NCBI RefSeq assembly: GCF_018139565.1
Contig: NZ_JAGSPK010000004.1
Span: 186,001 to 250,000 of the forward strand
Source: Cognatundibacterium rivi
Lineage (GTDB): Bacteria; Pseudomonadota; Gammaproteobacteria; Burkholderiales; Burkholderiaceae_D
Reading direction: 5' to 3'
DNA: 64,000 nucleotides
The notes beneath the pieces were generated by a model. That model searched no databases and was not told the DNA's origin. It saw nothing but the letters and a program-made list of their open reading frames with translations. Shown piece by piece: positions 25,548 through 34,041 of the stretch (position 1 is the stretch's first letter; each line of letters starts with the position of its first letter). The translations under genes and the position numbers were made by a program.

Positions 25548-27446
25548 ATGACCTTGCACACATCATCGGAATCCCTTGTTGACCTGAAGTATCAGGGGCG
25601 ACGCCGCTTACTCAAGCAACTCGCGGCGATCGGTATCGGTAGCAGTATGCCCTGGGCTGCGGCCAGTGCAGCCAGTGCGGCACAGCGACAAACGCCATCC
25701 GATCCGTGGAAAAGAGCGGCAGAAATTATTACGAAGCTGAGTGTCCCGTTCCGTTTTCGCGAAGCGGATTATCCGATCACACGATACGGCGCAAAAACAT
25801 GTGAGCTGCAAAAAGTACAGGCCTGGAGTTCATTTGAGGATCAGGGCGTATTACAGACACCAGCGGCATCGTCTTTCGACTGTTATGCAGCGATCCGCAA
25901 TGCGATAGAAACATGTCACCGCGAAGGCGGTGGCCGCGTGCTGATTCCGGCCGGTGACTGGTTTTGTGCCGGACCTATCGTCTTGCTATCGAATGTTAAC
26001 GTTCACTTACAGGCAGGAGCCCATGTCTATTTCAGTCATCAGCCCGACGACTACGCGAAATACGGCGACGTTGATTGCGGAAAAAACGGCAAGTTAAGTA
26101 TTTCGCGTTGGCAGAGCAATGACTGTCTGAACTATTCGCCCATGATCTATGCGATAGGGCAAGAAAATATCGCTCTTACGGGGGAAGACTGGACTGCGGT
26201 ATTAGACGGGCAGGGCGGCGTGCCATTTAATGAATTCGGCGATTGCTGGTGGACCTGGAAAGGCAAGCTGAAAACACTGAATGCGATTGCGCAAAGCTCC
26301 GTGCCGAATTATCGCCCCGGTAAACCATCCGAAAATGCGGTGAATTCACTCAACGCTCAAACCTTAAAAGAAGTAGCACCGCAGATCAGCCCGGAACTGC
26401 AGGCGCTGATACAAGGCAACGACGATAAATGGCGTGCTGACGCCAGCTACCTGCCTGCATTGTCAGAGGCCGGTGTTCCCCTGCCTCAGCGTGTATTTGG
26501 TAAGGGACATTTCCTGCGTCCGCCAATGATACAGTTTATCGGTTGTCGTAAAGTACTGATGGAAGGGTATGAGGTCAGGAACACGCCATTCTGGCAGCAT
26601 CATCCAGTGAATTGTCAGCATGTTGTGATTCGCCGCGTTCATGCGAAAAGCCACGGACCTAACAGTGATGGTTTTGATCCGGAAGCCTGTGATCATGTAC
26701 TGGTCGATGGCTGTACTTTTGATTCCGGCGATGACTGTATTGCGATTAAGGCCGGGAAAAATCTGGACACGCAATACGGACCATCGCGCGATATCGTGAT
26801 TCAGAATTGTACGATGCAGAGTGGTCACGGTGCCGTCACGCTGGGCAGTGAAATGGCCGGCGGCATCGAGCATGTGTATGCGCAGAATTTATTGTTTGAA
26901 AACGTACACTGGCAAACCAATCCCTTAAATACAGCCATTCGTCTGAAAACGAATCTGAACCGGGGCGGATATCTGAAGCATTTCTACGTGCGTAATATCA
27001 AGATTCCAAATGGTGTACAGACGTCGCCATCATTTTATACATCCTTACCCGGTTCTCCGATTGCATCGAAGACAGTTGCCACGGCAGCGGGTGCGATAGT
27101 CACTTTTGACTGCGATTACACACCCGTCAGCGATAACGTGCGGATACGCCCCCCTGTGGTTGAAGACGTGCATATCTCTAATGTTCGGGTGGGGAACGTG
27201 AAGACGGCAAAAGGTGAGTATTCCTGTTATCAGGCGATCGTTATTCTGGGGCCGGTTGCATCCGACTATAACGGCCGTGCACCGATGCCGGAAGTGTTGC
27301 CGGTTCGTGATGTGACGATCACTGATTGCGACTTTGGCACACCCGCAGCGGGCACGCAGGCAATGTATCTGTATAACGTCAAAGGACTGAAGTTACGTAA
27401 CGTGAAGATCGGTAAAGAAATGATCACGCGCGAGTATTCTGCATAA
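25548..27446 (+). CDS. GH28 polygalacturonase-like protein with Tat-like signal (paralog 2)
   Basis: This 632-residue protein is clearly paralogous to the product of 20027-21898 along its whole length, including DPWKRAAEII at the start and PVSDNVRIRPPVV near the end. The signal contains GRRRLLKQLAAIG, a twin-arginine motif at residues 17-29. GH28 motifs are canonical: NSDGFDPE, GDDCIAIKAG, GHGAVTLGSE and RLKTN. A ribosome-binding site (AAGGAAG) lies 9 bases before the ATG. It closes the receptor-pectinase gene run and is followed by two hairpins. The two paralogs frame the esterase and fusion genes. Confidence 0.9.
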   Translation: MTLHTSSESLVDLKYQGRRRLLKQLAAIGIGSSMPWAAASAASAAQRQTPSDPWKRAAEIITKLSVPFRFREADYPITRYGAKTCELQKVQAWSSFEDQGVLQTPAASSFDCYAAIRNAIETCHREGGGRVLIPAGDWFCAGPIVLLSNVNVHLQAGAHVYFSHQPDDYAKYGDVDCGKNGKLSISRWQSNDCLNYSPMIYAIGQENIALTGEDWTAVLDGQGGVPFNEFGDCWWTWKGKLKTLNAIAQSSVPNYRPGKPSENAVNSLNAQTLKEVAPQISPELQALIQGNDDKWRADASYLPALSEAGVPLPQRVFGKGHFLRPPMIQFIGCRKVLMEGYEVRNTPFWQHHPVNCQHVVIRRVHAKSHGPNSDGFDPEACDHVLVDGCTFDSGDDCIAIKAGKNLDTQYGPSRDIVIQNCTMQSGHGAVTLGSEMAGGIEHVYAQNLLFENVHWQTNPLNTAIRLKTNLNRGGYLKHFYVRNIKIPNGVQTSPSFYTSLPGSPIASKTVATAAGAIVTFDCDYTPVSDNVRIRPPVVEDVHISNVRVGNVKTAKGEYSCYQAIVILGPVASDYNGRAPMPEVLPVRDVTITDCDFGTPAAGTQAMYLYNVKGLKLRNVKIGKEMITREYSA

Positions 27447-27451
27447 AAAAA

Positions 27452-27470
27452 ATCCGGTTCTTTGCCGGAT
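27452..27470. terminator. Hairpin after GH28 paralog 2
   Basis: ATCCGG and CCGGAT pair around a 7-base loop directly after the stop codon. It lacks a long T-run on the plus strand and is followed by a second, stronger hairpin at 27484. Confidence 0.55.
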
Positions 27471-27483
27471 GCGCTAGCATGAA

Positions 27484-27517
27484 CAATGGCGGCATAGATT
27501 CGCCGCCATTTTTTTCT
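27484..27517. terminator. Terminator between converging GH28 paralog 2 and chemoreceptor
   Basis: The arms AATGGCGGC and GCCGCCATT are followed by a T-run on the plus strand and preceded by a weaker A-rich stretch. It probably ends the pectinase transcript and may also serve the converging chemoreceptor gene. Confidence 0.85.
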
Positions 27518-27523
27518 ATTTTC

Positions 27524-29131
27524 TTAACGGCGAGTCGCTTTCCAGTTCATTACTTCTTTTGCCGGATGTATCGTCTTGATGGATGAAATATCAGCGACTT
27601 CGTCATCCTTGAGTTTAAACACCCGGACCAGTCCTGCCATATCAGCTGCCTGCAATTGCATACTGTCGGCTGCCGCGGCAGCTTGTTCCACCAGTGCAGC
27701 ATTTTGCTGTGTCACACTGTCCATCTGACGAATCGCTTCGGTGATTTGCATGATGCCGGTGTGTTGTTCTTCGCTGGCCATCGTGATATCGCGCATGATA
27801 GAGGCGACTTTTTCGATACCGCCGACAATTTGCGTCATCGAGTTTCCAGCCTCTTGTGCCAGTTGATTACCGCTGTGCATATGAGACTGTGACGCATCGA
27901 TCAAACCCTTGATTTCTTTTGCAGCAGCAGCTGAGCGTTGCGCGAGATTTCTTACTTCTGCTGCCACCACTGCAAAGCCGCGACCTTGTTCACCAGCGCG
28001 CGCTGCTTCAACCGCTGCGTTCAACGCCAGAATATTCGTCTGAAATGAAATGCCGTCAATCAGACTGACAATGTCCACGACCGCTTTTGACGATTGATTG
28101 ATCGCTTCCATCGTCGTCAGCATGTCCTTCATTACTGTGCCGCCGCGGTTGGCCAGCATCGTTGCATCGATCGTCAACTGGTTCGCGTTTCTGGCATGTT
28201 CAGTATTTTTTCTGACGGTGCTTTCCAGCTCATGTATCGTCGCCGATGTTTCCTCCAGTGCGCTGGCCTGTTCTTCCGTACGGGACGACAAATCGAGGTT
28301 GCCCGCCGCAATTTCAGAAGATGCGGTGGCAATGTTTTCGGAACTTTGACGTATGCTGCGCACTGTTGTCGCTAACTGCTCCTGCATAGCGACAATGGCA
28401 CCAAGCAGGCTGTCAGATTGATTTTTTTCCAGCGTGACATCGACAGACAGATCATTATTCGCGATCTGACGTGTGATGTTGGCGGCATAAGCTGGCTCAC
28501 CACCAAGGATGGCGCTGATGGAGCGGATGATGCGCCAGCCTGAGCCGATCAGAATAATCAGCGCAATCACAAAAATGATGGTTTGTGTGGTTGCTGATTG
28601 CCAATAGGTCTGGTTAATATCGTCACTGAAAAAACCGGTTCCTATCCACCAGTTCCATGGTGTGAATTCAACCAGTCCATTTAATTTCGGAGCCAGACTG
28701 CCATCTGGTCGTTGCGATTTCATGCTGACCAGCGCGATGTGCGATTTTGCCAGCTCTTCGCGGTAAGCGACGGCATCGGGGCGACCATCCATGGTCTGCC
28801 CTTGGGCAATCGTACCGATTTTTTTGGCGTCAGGATGAACCAGGTTCAGACCATCGGGTTGCCTTACCCAATAATAACTGCTGCCGTGGCGGAGTTGCGT
28901 CAGCGCGGCTTTGGCTTGTTTTTGCGCTTCCTCTTGCGTCAGAGTGCCATTCAGTTGCAAGCCATGGTAATGCTTGACCAGGTTTTCGCCCATAGCCAGC
29001 ATGGTCTCGATTTGCATTTCTCTGTCATGCATCAGGGCAGAATATAGCGTGCTGAGACTGCTGGCACCGATGGCGGCGATAGCGACAATGGCGGCACCCA
29101 CCAACATTAATAAACGCGTGGAGATTTTCAT
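27524..29131 (-). CDS. Methyl-accepting chemotaxis protein with Cache domain, inside pectin locus
   Basis: This inner-membrane chemoreceptor of 535 residues has a membrane helix at about 8-28. A periplasmic single-Cache (sCache_2) domain follows at about 35-185, with YYWVRQPDGLNLVHP and PWNWWIGTGFF, then a second helix near 190-210, HAMP and a signalling domain with [18 protein letters not shown] and [12 protein letters not shown]. sCache_2 receptors bind small organic acids and similar ligands. It is embedded between pectinase genes, so a uronate or related acid is a reasonable ligand guess, but the binding residues do not prove it. A terminator separates it from the upstream GH28 lipoprotein gene. 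Confidence 0.92.
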   Translation of the reverse strand: MKISTRLLMLVGAAIVAIAAIGASSLSTLYSALMHDREMQIETMLAMGENLVKHYHGLQLNGTLTQEEAQKQAKAALTQLRHGSSYYWVRQPDGLNLVHPDAKKIGTIAQGQTMDGRPDAVAYREELAKSHIALVSMKSQRPDGSLAPKLNGLVEFTPWNWWIGTGFFSDDINQTYWQSATTQTIIFVIALIILIGSGWRIIRSISAILGGEPAYAANITRQIANNDLSVDVTLEKNQSDSLLGAIVAMQEQLATTVRSIRQSSENIATASSEIAAGNLDLSSRTEEQASALEETSATIHELESTVRKNTEHARNANQLTIDATMLANRGGTVMKDMLTTMEAINQSSKAVVDIVSLIDGISFQTNILALNAAVEAARAGEQGRGFAVVAAEVRNLAQRSAAAAKEIKGLIDASQSHMHSGNQLAQEAGNSMTQIVGGIEKVASIMRDITMASEEQHTGIMQITEAIRQMDSVTQQNAALVEQAAAAADSMQLQAADMAGLVRVFKLKDDEVADISSIKTIHPAKEVMNWKATRR

Positions 29132-29179
29132 ATGGGATATCCCTCAAAAAAGTTGGATAGACTGCAAGAATGGCAATGC

Positions 29180-29230
29180 TGAAAAACGACAAAGGCTGAC
29201 GCATGCATCGTGTGATGCTGGCGTCAGCCT
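29180..29230 (-). terminator. Terminator of the GH28 lipoprotein gene
   Basis: On the minus strand the arms GGCTGACGC and GCGTCAGCC, with an inner GATGC pairing, are followed by TTTGTCGTTTTT. It lies 50 bases past the GH28 stop codon and ahead of the chemoreceptor start. Confidence 0.85.
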
Positions 29231-29280
29231 GACTTATGGCAGCACCGCTTGCCTGCGGGCTGCCTGTCGTACACGCGGGC

Positions 29281-31428
29281 TTATTTGTCCCATCCAGAAC
29301 CAAAAATATTCGACTGGCCGATAGCGGGGAAGTCGACAAAAGCCTTGCTGCAATCGAGTACCAGATCGCCGTCAACCGCCCATGTCGCAACACCATTGAC
29401 TGTGACACGATTATCGGTGGATGGCTGAATCGGCAGATTCACACCTTTGATCGTGAGTTGCGCATCGGACATGGTCATACGCATTGCTGAAGGTGTATCT
29501 GCGACGACGTTGTTCATGCTCATCACCAATGGGAAAGCTGGCAGATTAAAGCCGCCGGTGTTCGCCTGGAAGCCCTGCAGTTTGATTGCTGAGTCACCCA
29601 GAATGCGCACATTTTCAAGACGGATGTCATGGAAATTCGGCACTTTAGGACCCGTTGCCGGAAGACCTTTTGTACTGTAGTAAGTGGTGAATAACAGTGC
29701 GTTGTCGGCGTCTTTAATACAGATGTTTTTGTAATTAATATTGCTGACTTCACCGCCGCGCGCGTAATCGGATTTGATGCGCAGACCTTCTTCAGAATGC
29801 TGGAAGGAATTGTCATACACCTCGACATTTTTTACGCCTGCATTGGTTTCACTACCGATGGAAATACCATGACCCCAGTAAATGTGGTTATGTGCGATGA
29901 CTGCACCGGATTTACGGTCGCTGCGGACATCACGGCTACCATCAACCGCTGCCAGATTGCTGCCGGCTGGGCTAGGGTTAGACGAACCTTTGATTGCCAC
30001 GTCGTCGTCACCAGTGCTGACATAGTTGTAGGCGAAGACGAAGTTTTTCAGGTAACCATCAAATGCATGCTTTGCAGCAGAGGTTGTTGATTTCCCTGTT
30101 GTCAATGCGACGATAGTCGGACTGCTTGCAGCACCCGGATCAAAGGCATCTGTATTTTTAACATTGTCTTTGGTGTAGGTGTCGCCTGTGTACAAAGGAT
30201 TGCCATTACCTGCCGGATTGGCAAATGCTGCCAGCGATGGTGTCTGTACTTTGACGCCCCAGACAGTAAAGCCGTCAATGCCACTTGGTACAACGTGGAA
30301 GTTCGCGCTGTTATTGAGAGTGATGCGATACAGAGTCAGATTTTTCGCATAGTTGAACACCATCATACGGAAGTTCGATTGCGAGCCTGTACCGGTTGTA
30401 CCGTTTTGCACCATATTGCCGAGATACGCCAGATCCCACCATGTCATATTACGGGCGGTAGTTTTTGAATTGACGGTCGTACCACCGTTGTCACACGCTG
30501 TGCCATCCGCCGCTTGTGTACCTTTTGCATAGTTTGCATAGGTATTCGAGCAGCTCATATCGACCTTCATGATCGGATACAGTTTGTCTGTTGTGACGAT
30601 CTCGGCATAAGCGCGGCTATCAATTGAGCCATCACCGACGACAGCAGAGTTGATCAGATTATTCCCATTGATCAACGCAAGACAATTGCTGGAGCTACCG
30701 GCTTTGGTTGAGCTGACTGCTGTATTCCCGCAGTAAGGGCCAGCCACATTTGGTGCGTAAGCTTTGACGTCACGGGTTGCATACAAGGTGGCGCCTTTGT
30801 CGATCCACAATGTCACGCCAGATGGCAATGTCAATGGGCCTGAAATGAAACCGTTACCCGGACCTTGGCTGTTGACGACCAGTCTTACTGCAAATTTACT
30901 GCCGCGATATTGTGGTTTAGCCAGTTCTTCACCGCTGATACCTGCGATGTTTTTATTCGGAACGGCCGCCGCTGTTTGTTGTGCTACTGCGGCAGCATCA
31001 GCCGCAGCGATTGCCGCACCAACTTCTTTGTCCACGGCGGCACCGCAGGCATCCAGTGCACTCTGAATTCGCGCCTGATCAGGATTAGCGACTGCTGGAT
31101 CAACCGCAACGCCGACACCGGTTTTGGACGGATCGGCTTCTGGCGGTAAGGAACCATCAGGACGGCGTACCAGATTATTGCTCGCTTCCAGCGTTGCACA
31201 AACCTGCGCATCTGTTGGCAATTGCGGTTCTGCCGGCAAGTCTGGATCAAAGGTCGTGGTGCCTACTTTAAAAACAGCGCCCGGCGTGTAGCTGACTGCG
31301 GTTGCTGCGTTATCGCTGCCACCGCCACCACCGCATGCTGTCAGAAGGAGAGCTGAAGTAAGTGCCGATAACAGTGCCGTCGTTTTACAAACGCGGCCAG
31401 ATGTTGTTTCTTGATTTAATTTTTTCAT
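29281..31428 (-). CDS. GH28 polygalacturonase lipoprotein
   Basis: This is a 715-residue surface or periplasmic lipoprotein. The lipobox LLTAC sets Cys32 as the anchor, followed by a GGGGGSD linker and an N-terminal region of about 150 residues of low similarity to anything I recognise, rich in alanine. The GH28 beta-helix has NTDAFDP (alanine where NTDG has glycine), TGDDDVAIKG, WGHGISIGSE and LRIKSD. The acid residues needed for catalysis are kept. Its gene follows the porin gene on the minus strand by 24 bases, so the two are likely co-transcribed. That would supply galacturonate at the cell surface next to its entry pore. Confidence 0.88.
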   Translation of the reverse strand: MKKLNQETTSGRVCKTTALLSALTSALLLTACGGGGGSDNAATAVSYTPGAVFKVGTTTFDPDLPAEPQLPTDAQVCATLEASNNLVRRPDGSLPPEADPSKTGVGVAVDPAVANPDQARIQSALDACGAAVDKEVGAAIAAADAAAVAQQTAAAVPNKNIAGISGEELAKPQYRGSKFAVRLVVNSQGPGNGFISGPLTLPSGVTLWIDKGATLYATRDVKAYAPNVAGPYCGNTAVSSTKAGSSSNCLALINGNNLINSAVVGDGSIDSRAYAEIVTTDKLYPIMKVDMSCSNTYANYAKGTQAADGTACDNGGTTVNSKTTARNMTWWDLAYLGNMVQNGTTGTGSQSNFRMMVFNYAKNLTLYRITLNNSANFHVVPSGIDGFTVWGVKVQTPSLAAFANPAGNGNPLYTGDTYTKDNVKNTDAFDPGAASSPTIVALTTGKSTTSAAKHAFDGYLKNFVFAYNYVSTGDDDVAIKGSSNPSPAGSNLAAVDGSRDVRSDRKSGAVIAHNHIYWGHGISIGSETNAGVKNVEVYDNSFQHSEEGLRIKSDYARGGEVSNINYKNICIKDADNALLFTTYYSTKGLPATGPKVPNFHDIRLENVRILGDSAIKLQGFQANTGGFNLPAFPLVMSMNNVVADTPSAMRMTMSDAQLTIKGVNLPIQPSTDNRVTVNGVATWAVDGDLVLDCSKAFVDFPAIGQSNIFGSGWDK

Positions 31429-31452
31429 TATTGAGTCTCCGGAAGTGATTTA

Positions 31453-32706
31453 TCAGAAGCGCGCTAACAGACCAACACCGATTGCACGTGGGCTATTGCC
31501 TGGTGCAAAGAAGGCCGTGCTGGTTCCCAGATTGTTACTGCGCAGTGAAGACTGACCCAGGTTAGTACTGGCTTGCGCGTTATTGTTGATACGCGTCAGA
31601 TAGATGTATGGCGTCAGGAATTTGTTGAGTTTGTAGGTCGCAGCTAAAGACAGTTGTTTGGATTGGAAATCATCTTCAGCAAAACTGTTGATGCCTTTGA
31701 GACCGTTCAATTTTCCGTATCCGAACAGGAACGATGCGTCACCGTAATCTTGCGCCAGCGTCAGAATGACCGCATCTTGCTTCAGCGTTTTGTCGCGGTT
31801 GCCAGTGTAGATCGAACCGACCGATGGATTGATAAATTGAGAGTTGCCAAGGCTGCTGCGTTCATAGCCAAACCCAACGGTGGTTTTTGTCGGCAGTGTG
31901 TAGCTGATGATGGCTTTTGCGTAAGATGTGCTGAGTCCTTCCTGAGCATTCAAAATCACACCGTAGCCACGTTGCAGCATCGTGGAATCGATACCAGTAT
32001 TGTTCTGGCGGTCATAACCAACGCCGATTGCCAGTCCTTCATATTGGTATTTCAGCGCCAAGGAATAGCGGCTGCGATCGCTGCGGCTGGCGCGTGCTTC
32101 ATCGAAGCCATACGATGCACCAGCCTGAAAGCCGAACAATTCTGGTGACAGATAATGTGCAGAATTTTTCATACGTGATTCACCACGGCTGAAAATGCTG
32201 TCCTGATTACCGGTCAGTTGGGCGGATGTGTTGTTGAACACGTCAACACCATGTACGGTCATCCCCAGATTACCGCCCAGTGCGCTGCCGGAGCCAACCA
32301 GGCTGCGATAAACAGAGTCACTGTTACCGATCACAAAACGACCGAATTTTTCACTTTGTAAACCAACGAAAGTATTGCGTGATTCGAGTGTGGCGGTTTG
32401 TCCGTTATCGTTGGTTCCGGCTTGTTCAAAGTTGTTCAGACCGCCTTCGATTTGCCAGATACCTTTGATGTCGCTGTTGACTTCAACGTTGCCTGTGAAA
32501 CCGATGCGCGAGTTGCCATCAGAAATGCGACCACGACGCTCATACGGTGTGGCACCGCCTTTGGCTTCAACAGACTCAATTTGGCCGTTGATAAAACCGT
32601 AAATACTGACGAAATTATTGATTTCCGTCGCAAATGCAGAAGGTGCGGTGCAGGCGATTGCCAGCGCTGCCGCCAGAGTGTTTCGTGAAAGTACAACTTT
32701 TTGCAT
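31453..32706 (-). CDS. Outer-membrane porin (betaproteobacterial trimeric type)
   Basis: This is a general-type porin of 417 residues. A signal peptide of about 26 ends in AFA, and the mature part begins NFVSIYGFINGQIESVE and runs through 16 strands to the C-terminal GVGLLARF with terminal phenylalanine. The start at 32706 has GGAG 10 bases upstream; a longer frame from 32730 lacks one. A motif like the operator of the GntR gene at 38437 lies at 32922-32941. With the GH28 lipoprotein gene immediately downstream, this pore probably admits galacturonate or short oligomers. Confidence 0.92.
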   Translation of the reverse strand: MQKVVLSRNTLAAALAIACTAPSAFATEINNFVSIYGFINGQIESVEAKGGATPYERRGRISDGNSRIGFTGNVEVNSDIKGIWQIEGGLNNFEQAGTNDNGQTATLESRNTFVGLQSEKFGRFVIGNSDSVYRSLVGSGSALGGNLGMTVHGVDVFNNTSAQLTGNQDSIFSRGESRMKNSAHYLSPELFGFQAGASYGFDEARASRSDRSRYSLALKYQYEGLAIGVGYDRQNNTGIDSTMLQRGYGVILNAQEGLSTSYAKAIISYTLPTKTTVGFGYERSSLGNSQFINPSVGSIYTGNRDKTLKQDAVILTLAQDYGDASFLFGYGKLNGLKGINSFAEDDFQSKQLSLAATYKLNKFLTPYIYLTRINNNAQASTNLGQSSLRSNNLGTSTAFFAPGNSPRAIGVGLLARF

Positions 32707-33132
32707 CTTGTTCTCCAGGTGATTACGCAAAGTAGGTAAAGTGAATTGATTCGGGTTCGTCAGAACAGATTTGCTGTCTTATTGCGGAAGCACAGGCGCA
32801 GTTGCGCAGCTGATCAGCGGAGGGAAGCCAAGCGTGTTTGAAAAGACAACGGACTTTACGGGGTAATACAGAGATGGATCGAATCTGTATTCTCCGAAAA
32901 AAGGAGGGGTGTTGAATTCAGAGTTACGACATCGGACAACTATTTGCAATAAAGATAACTTAATCTGGTGTTCTTGGCTAAACTTTCAAATTTCTAATTA
33001 AATGTAGTAAAAAAATAATGTTTTTATGTGAAATAATGTGAGATTTGTTGTATGTTATCGTATCTCATGCTTTTTGGAAACTTTAGTTTTGTATCCGAAG
33101 CATGCTGGTATCTTGGGCAGGTTAGGTAATCG
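32707..33132. promoter_or_regulatory. Porin upstream region with an operator-like site
   Basis: This 426-base gap has no gene. AGTTACGACATCGGACAACT at 32922-32941 is a degenerate copy of the palindrome TACGACATCGTA found at 38169 and 39248. An AT-rich stretch with possible promoter elements follows at 32950-33070. The site suggests that the porin/GH28 pair belongs to the same regulon as kdgD. Confidence 0.55.
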
Positions 33133-34026
33133 TTAAAACTGAAAATCTGTTTCAGCAATTCCTTGCGCTCCGGGTTTAAGCAGGATAGTTTTTCCCGCCC
33201 ATTCATCGTTTTGACCCGGTGTCGGATTGATCGAAGTCACCAGCATCCATTCATAATTCGGACCGCCAAAGCTGCACATCGCCGGTTTTTTCATAGGCAA
33301 TGCAATTTGTCGATCAACGATGCCTTGCGGTGTGAAACGCAAAACAGCACCGCCATCGTTGGCGCAAATCCAGTAGCAACCGTCCGTATCGACTGCGGCT
33401 CCGTCGGGGCGCCCCGGCAATTCTTTCATATCGGCAAAGAGGCGCTGGCGTGAAGGTGTTCCGCTATCCGTATCGTAGTCAAACGCCCAGATGAGCTGGC
33501 TGTGCGGGTGAGAATCTGACAGATACATGGTGCGGCCATCAGGCGACCATGCCAGACCATTTTGTGTCAGCAAACCGTCGATGACGGGTGCAGACAATCC
33601 GTCGTGGCTGGTGTAGCGATAGAGCTTGCCGATATTTCTGGCGGCAGCCATGTCCATCCACATGGTGCCGCTCCAGTAACGTCCCTGACGATCACACCTG
33701 CCATCGTTAAAGCGTAGCCCTGGCTGCGCTTCCGGCAGCGCAACCAGCAACGTTTCCACCGCATGTATTTCTGCATTCAGTGATAAACGGTATAAGCCGG
33801 TTTCCATGCCAGCGATCAGATCACCTTGTGCCGAGAACGCAATATTGGCCACCATTTCTGATGTGTTCCAGTAACGGCTCTGCTGCGTGCTGGTGTCGTA
33901 TTTCCAGATACGTTTCTGGGGGATATCGACCCAGAACCACGACAACTGGCTTTCGCTCCAGAGCGGGCTTTCGCCCACTACACAGGATTCGTTGCCGATC
34001 GCTTCAAGGTTTGCAAATGCTTGCAT
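33133..34026 (-). CDS. SMP-30/gluconolactonase-family aldarolactonase
   Basis: This is a cytosolic six-bladed beta-propeller of 297 residues. Metal-binding and catalytic landmarks of SMP-30/regucalcin lactonases are present: GESPLW near residue 18, RFNDGRCDRQGRYWSGTM, NGLAWSPDGRTMYLSDS and RPDGAAVDTDGCYWICAN. Uronate dehydrogenase yields galactaro-lactone, and an enzyme of this kind opens it to galactarate for GarD. It is 15 bases downstream of the ExuT-type transporter gene on the same strand, so the pathway role is well supported by context. No signal peptide is seen. Confidence 0.88.
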   Translation of the reverse strand: MQAFANLEAIGNESCVVGESPLWSESQLSWFWVDIPQKRIWKYDTSTQQSRYWNTSEMVANIAFSAQGDLIAGMETGLYRLSLNAEIHAVETLLVALPEAQPGLRFNDGRCDRQGRYWSGTMWMDMAAARNIGKLYRYTSHDGLSAPVIDGLLTQNGLAWSPDGRTMYLSDSHPHSQLIWAFDYDTDSGTPSRQRLFADMKELPGRPDGAAVDTDGCYWICANDGGAVLRFTPQGIVDRQIALPMKKPAMCSFGGPNYEWMLVTSINPTPGQNDEWAGKTILLKPGAQGIAETDFQF

Positions 34027-34041
34027 GTCAATACTCCGGTA

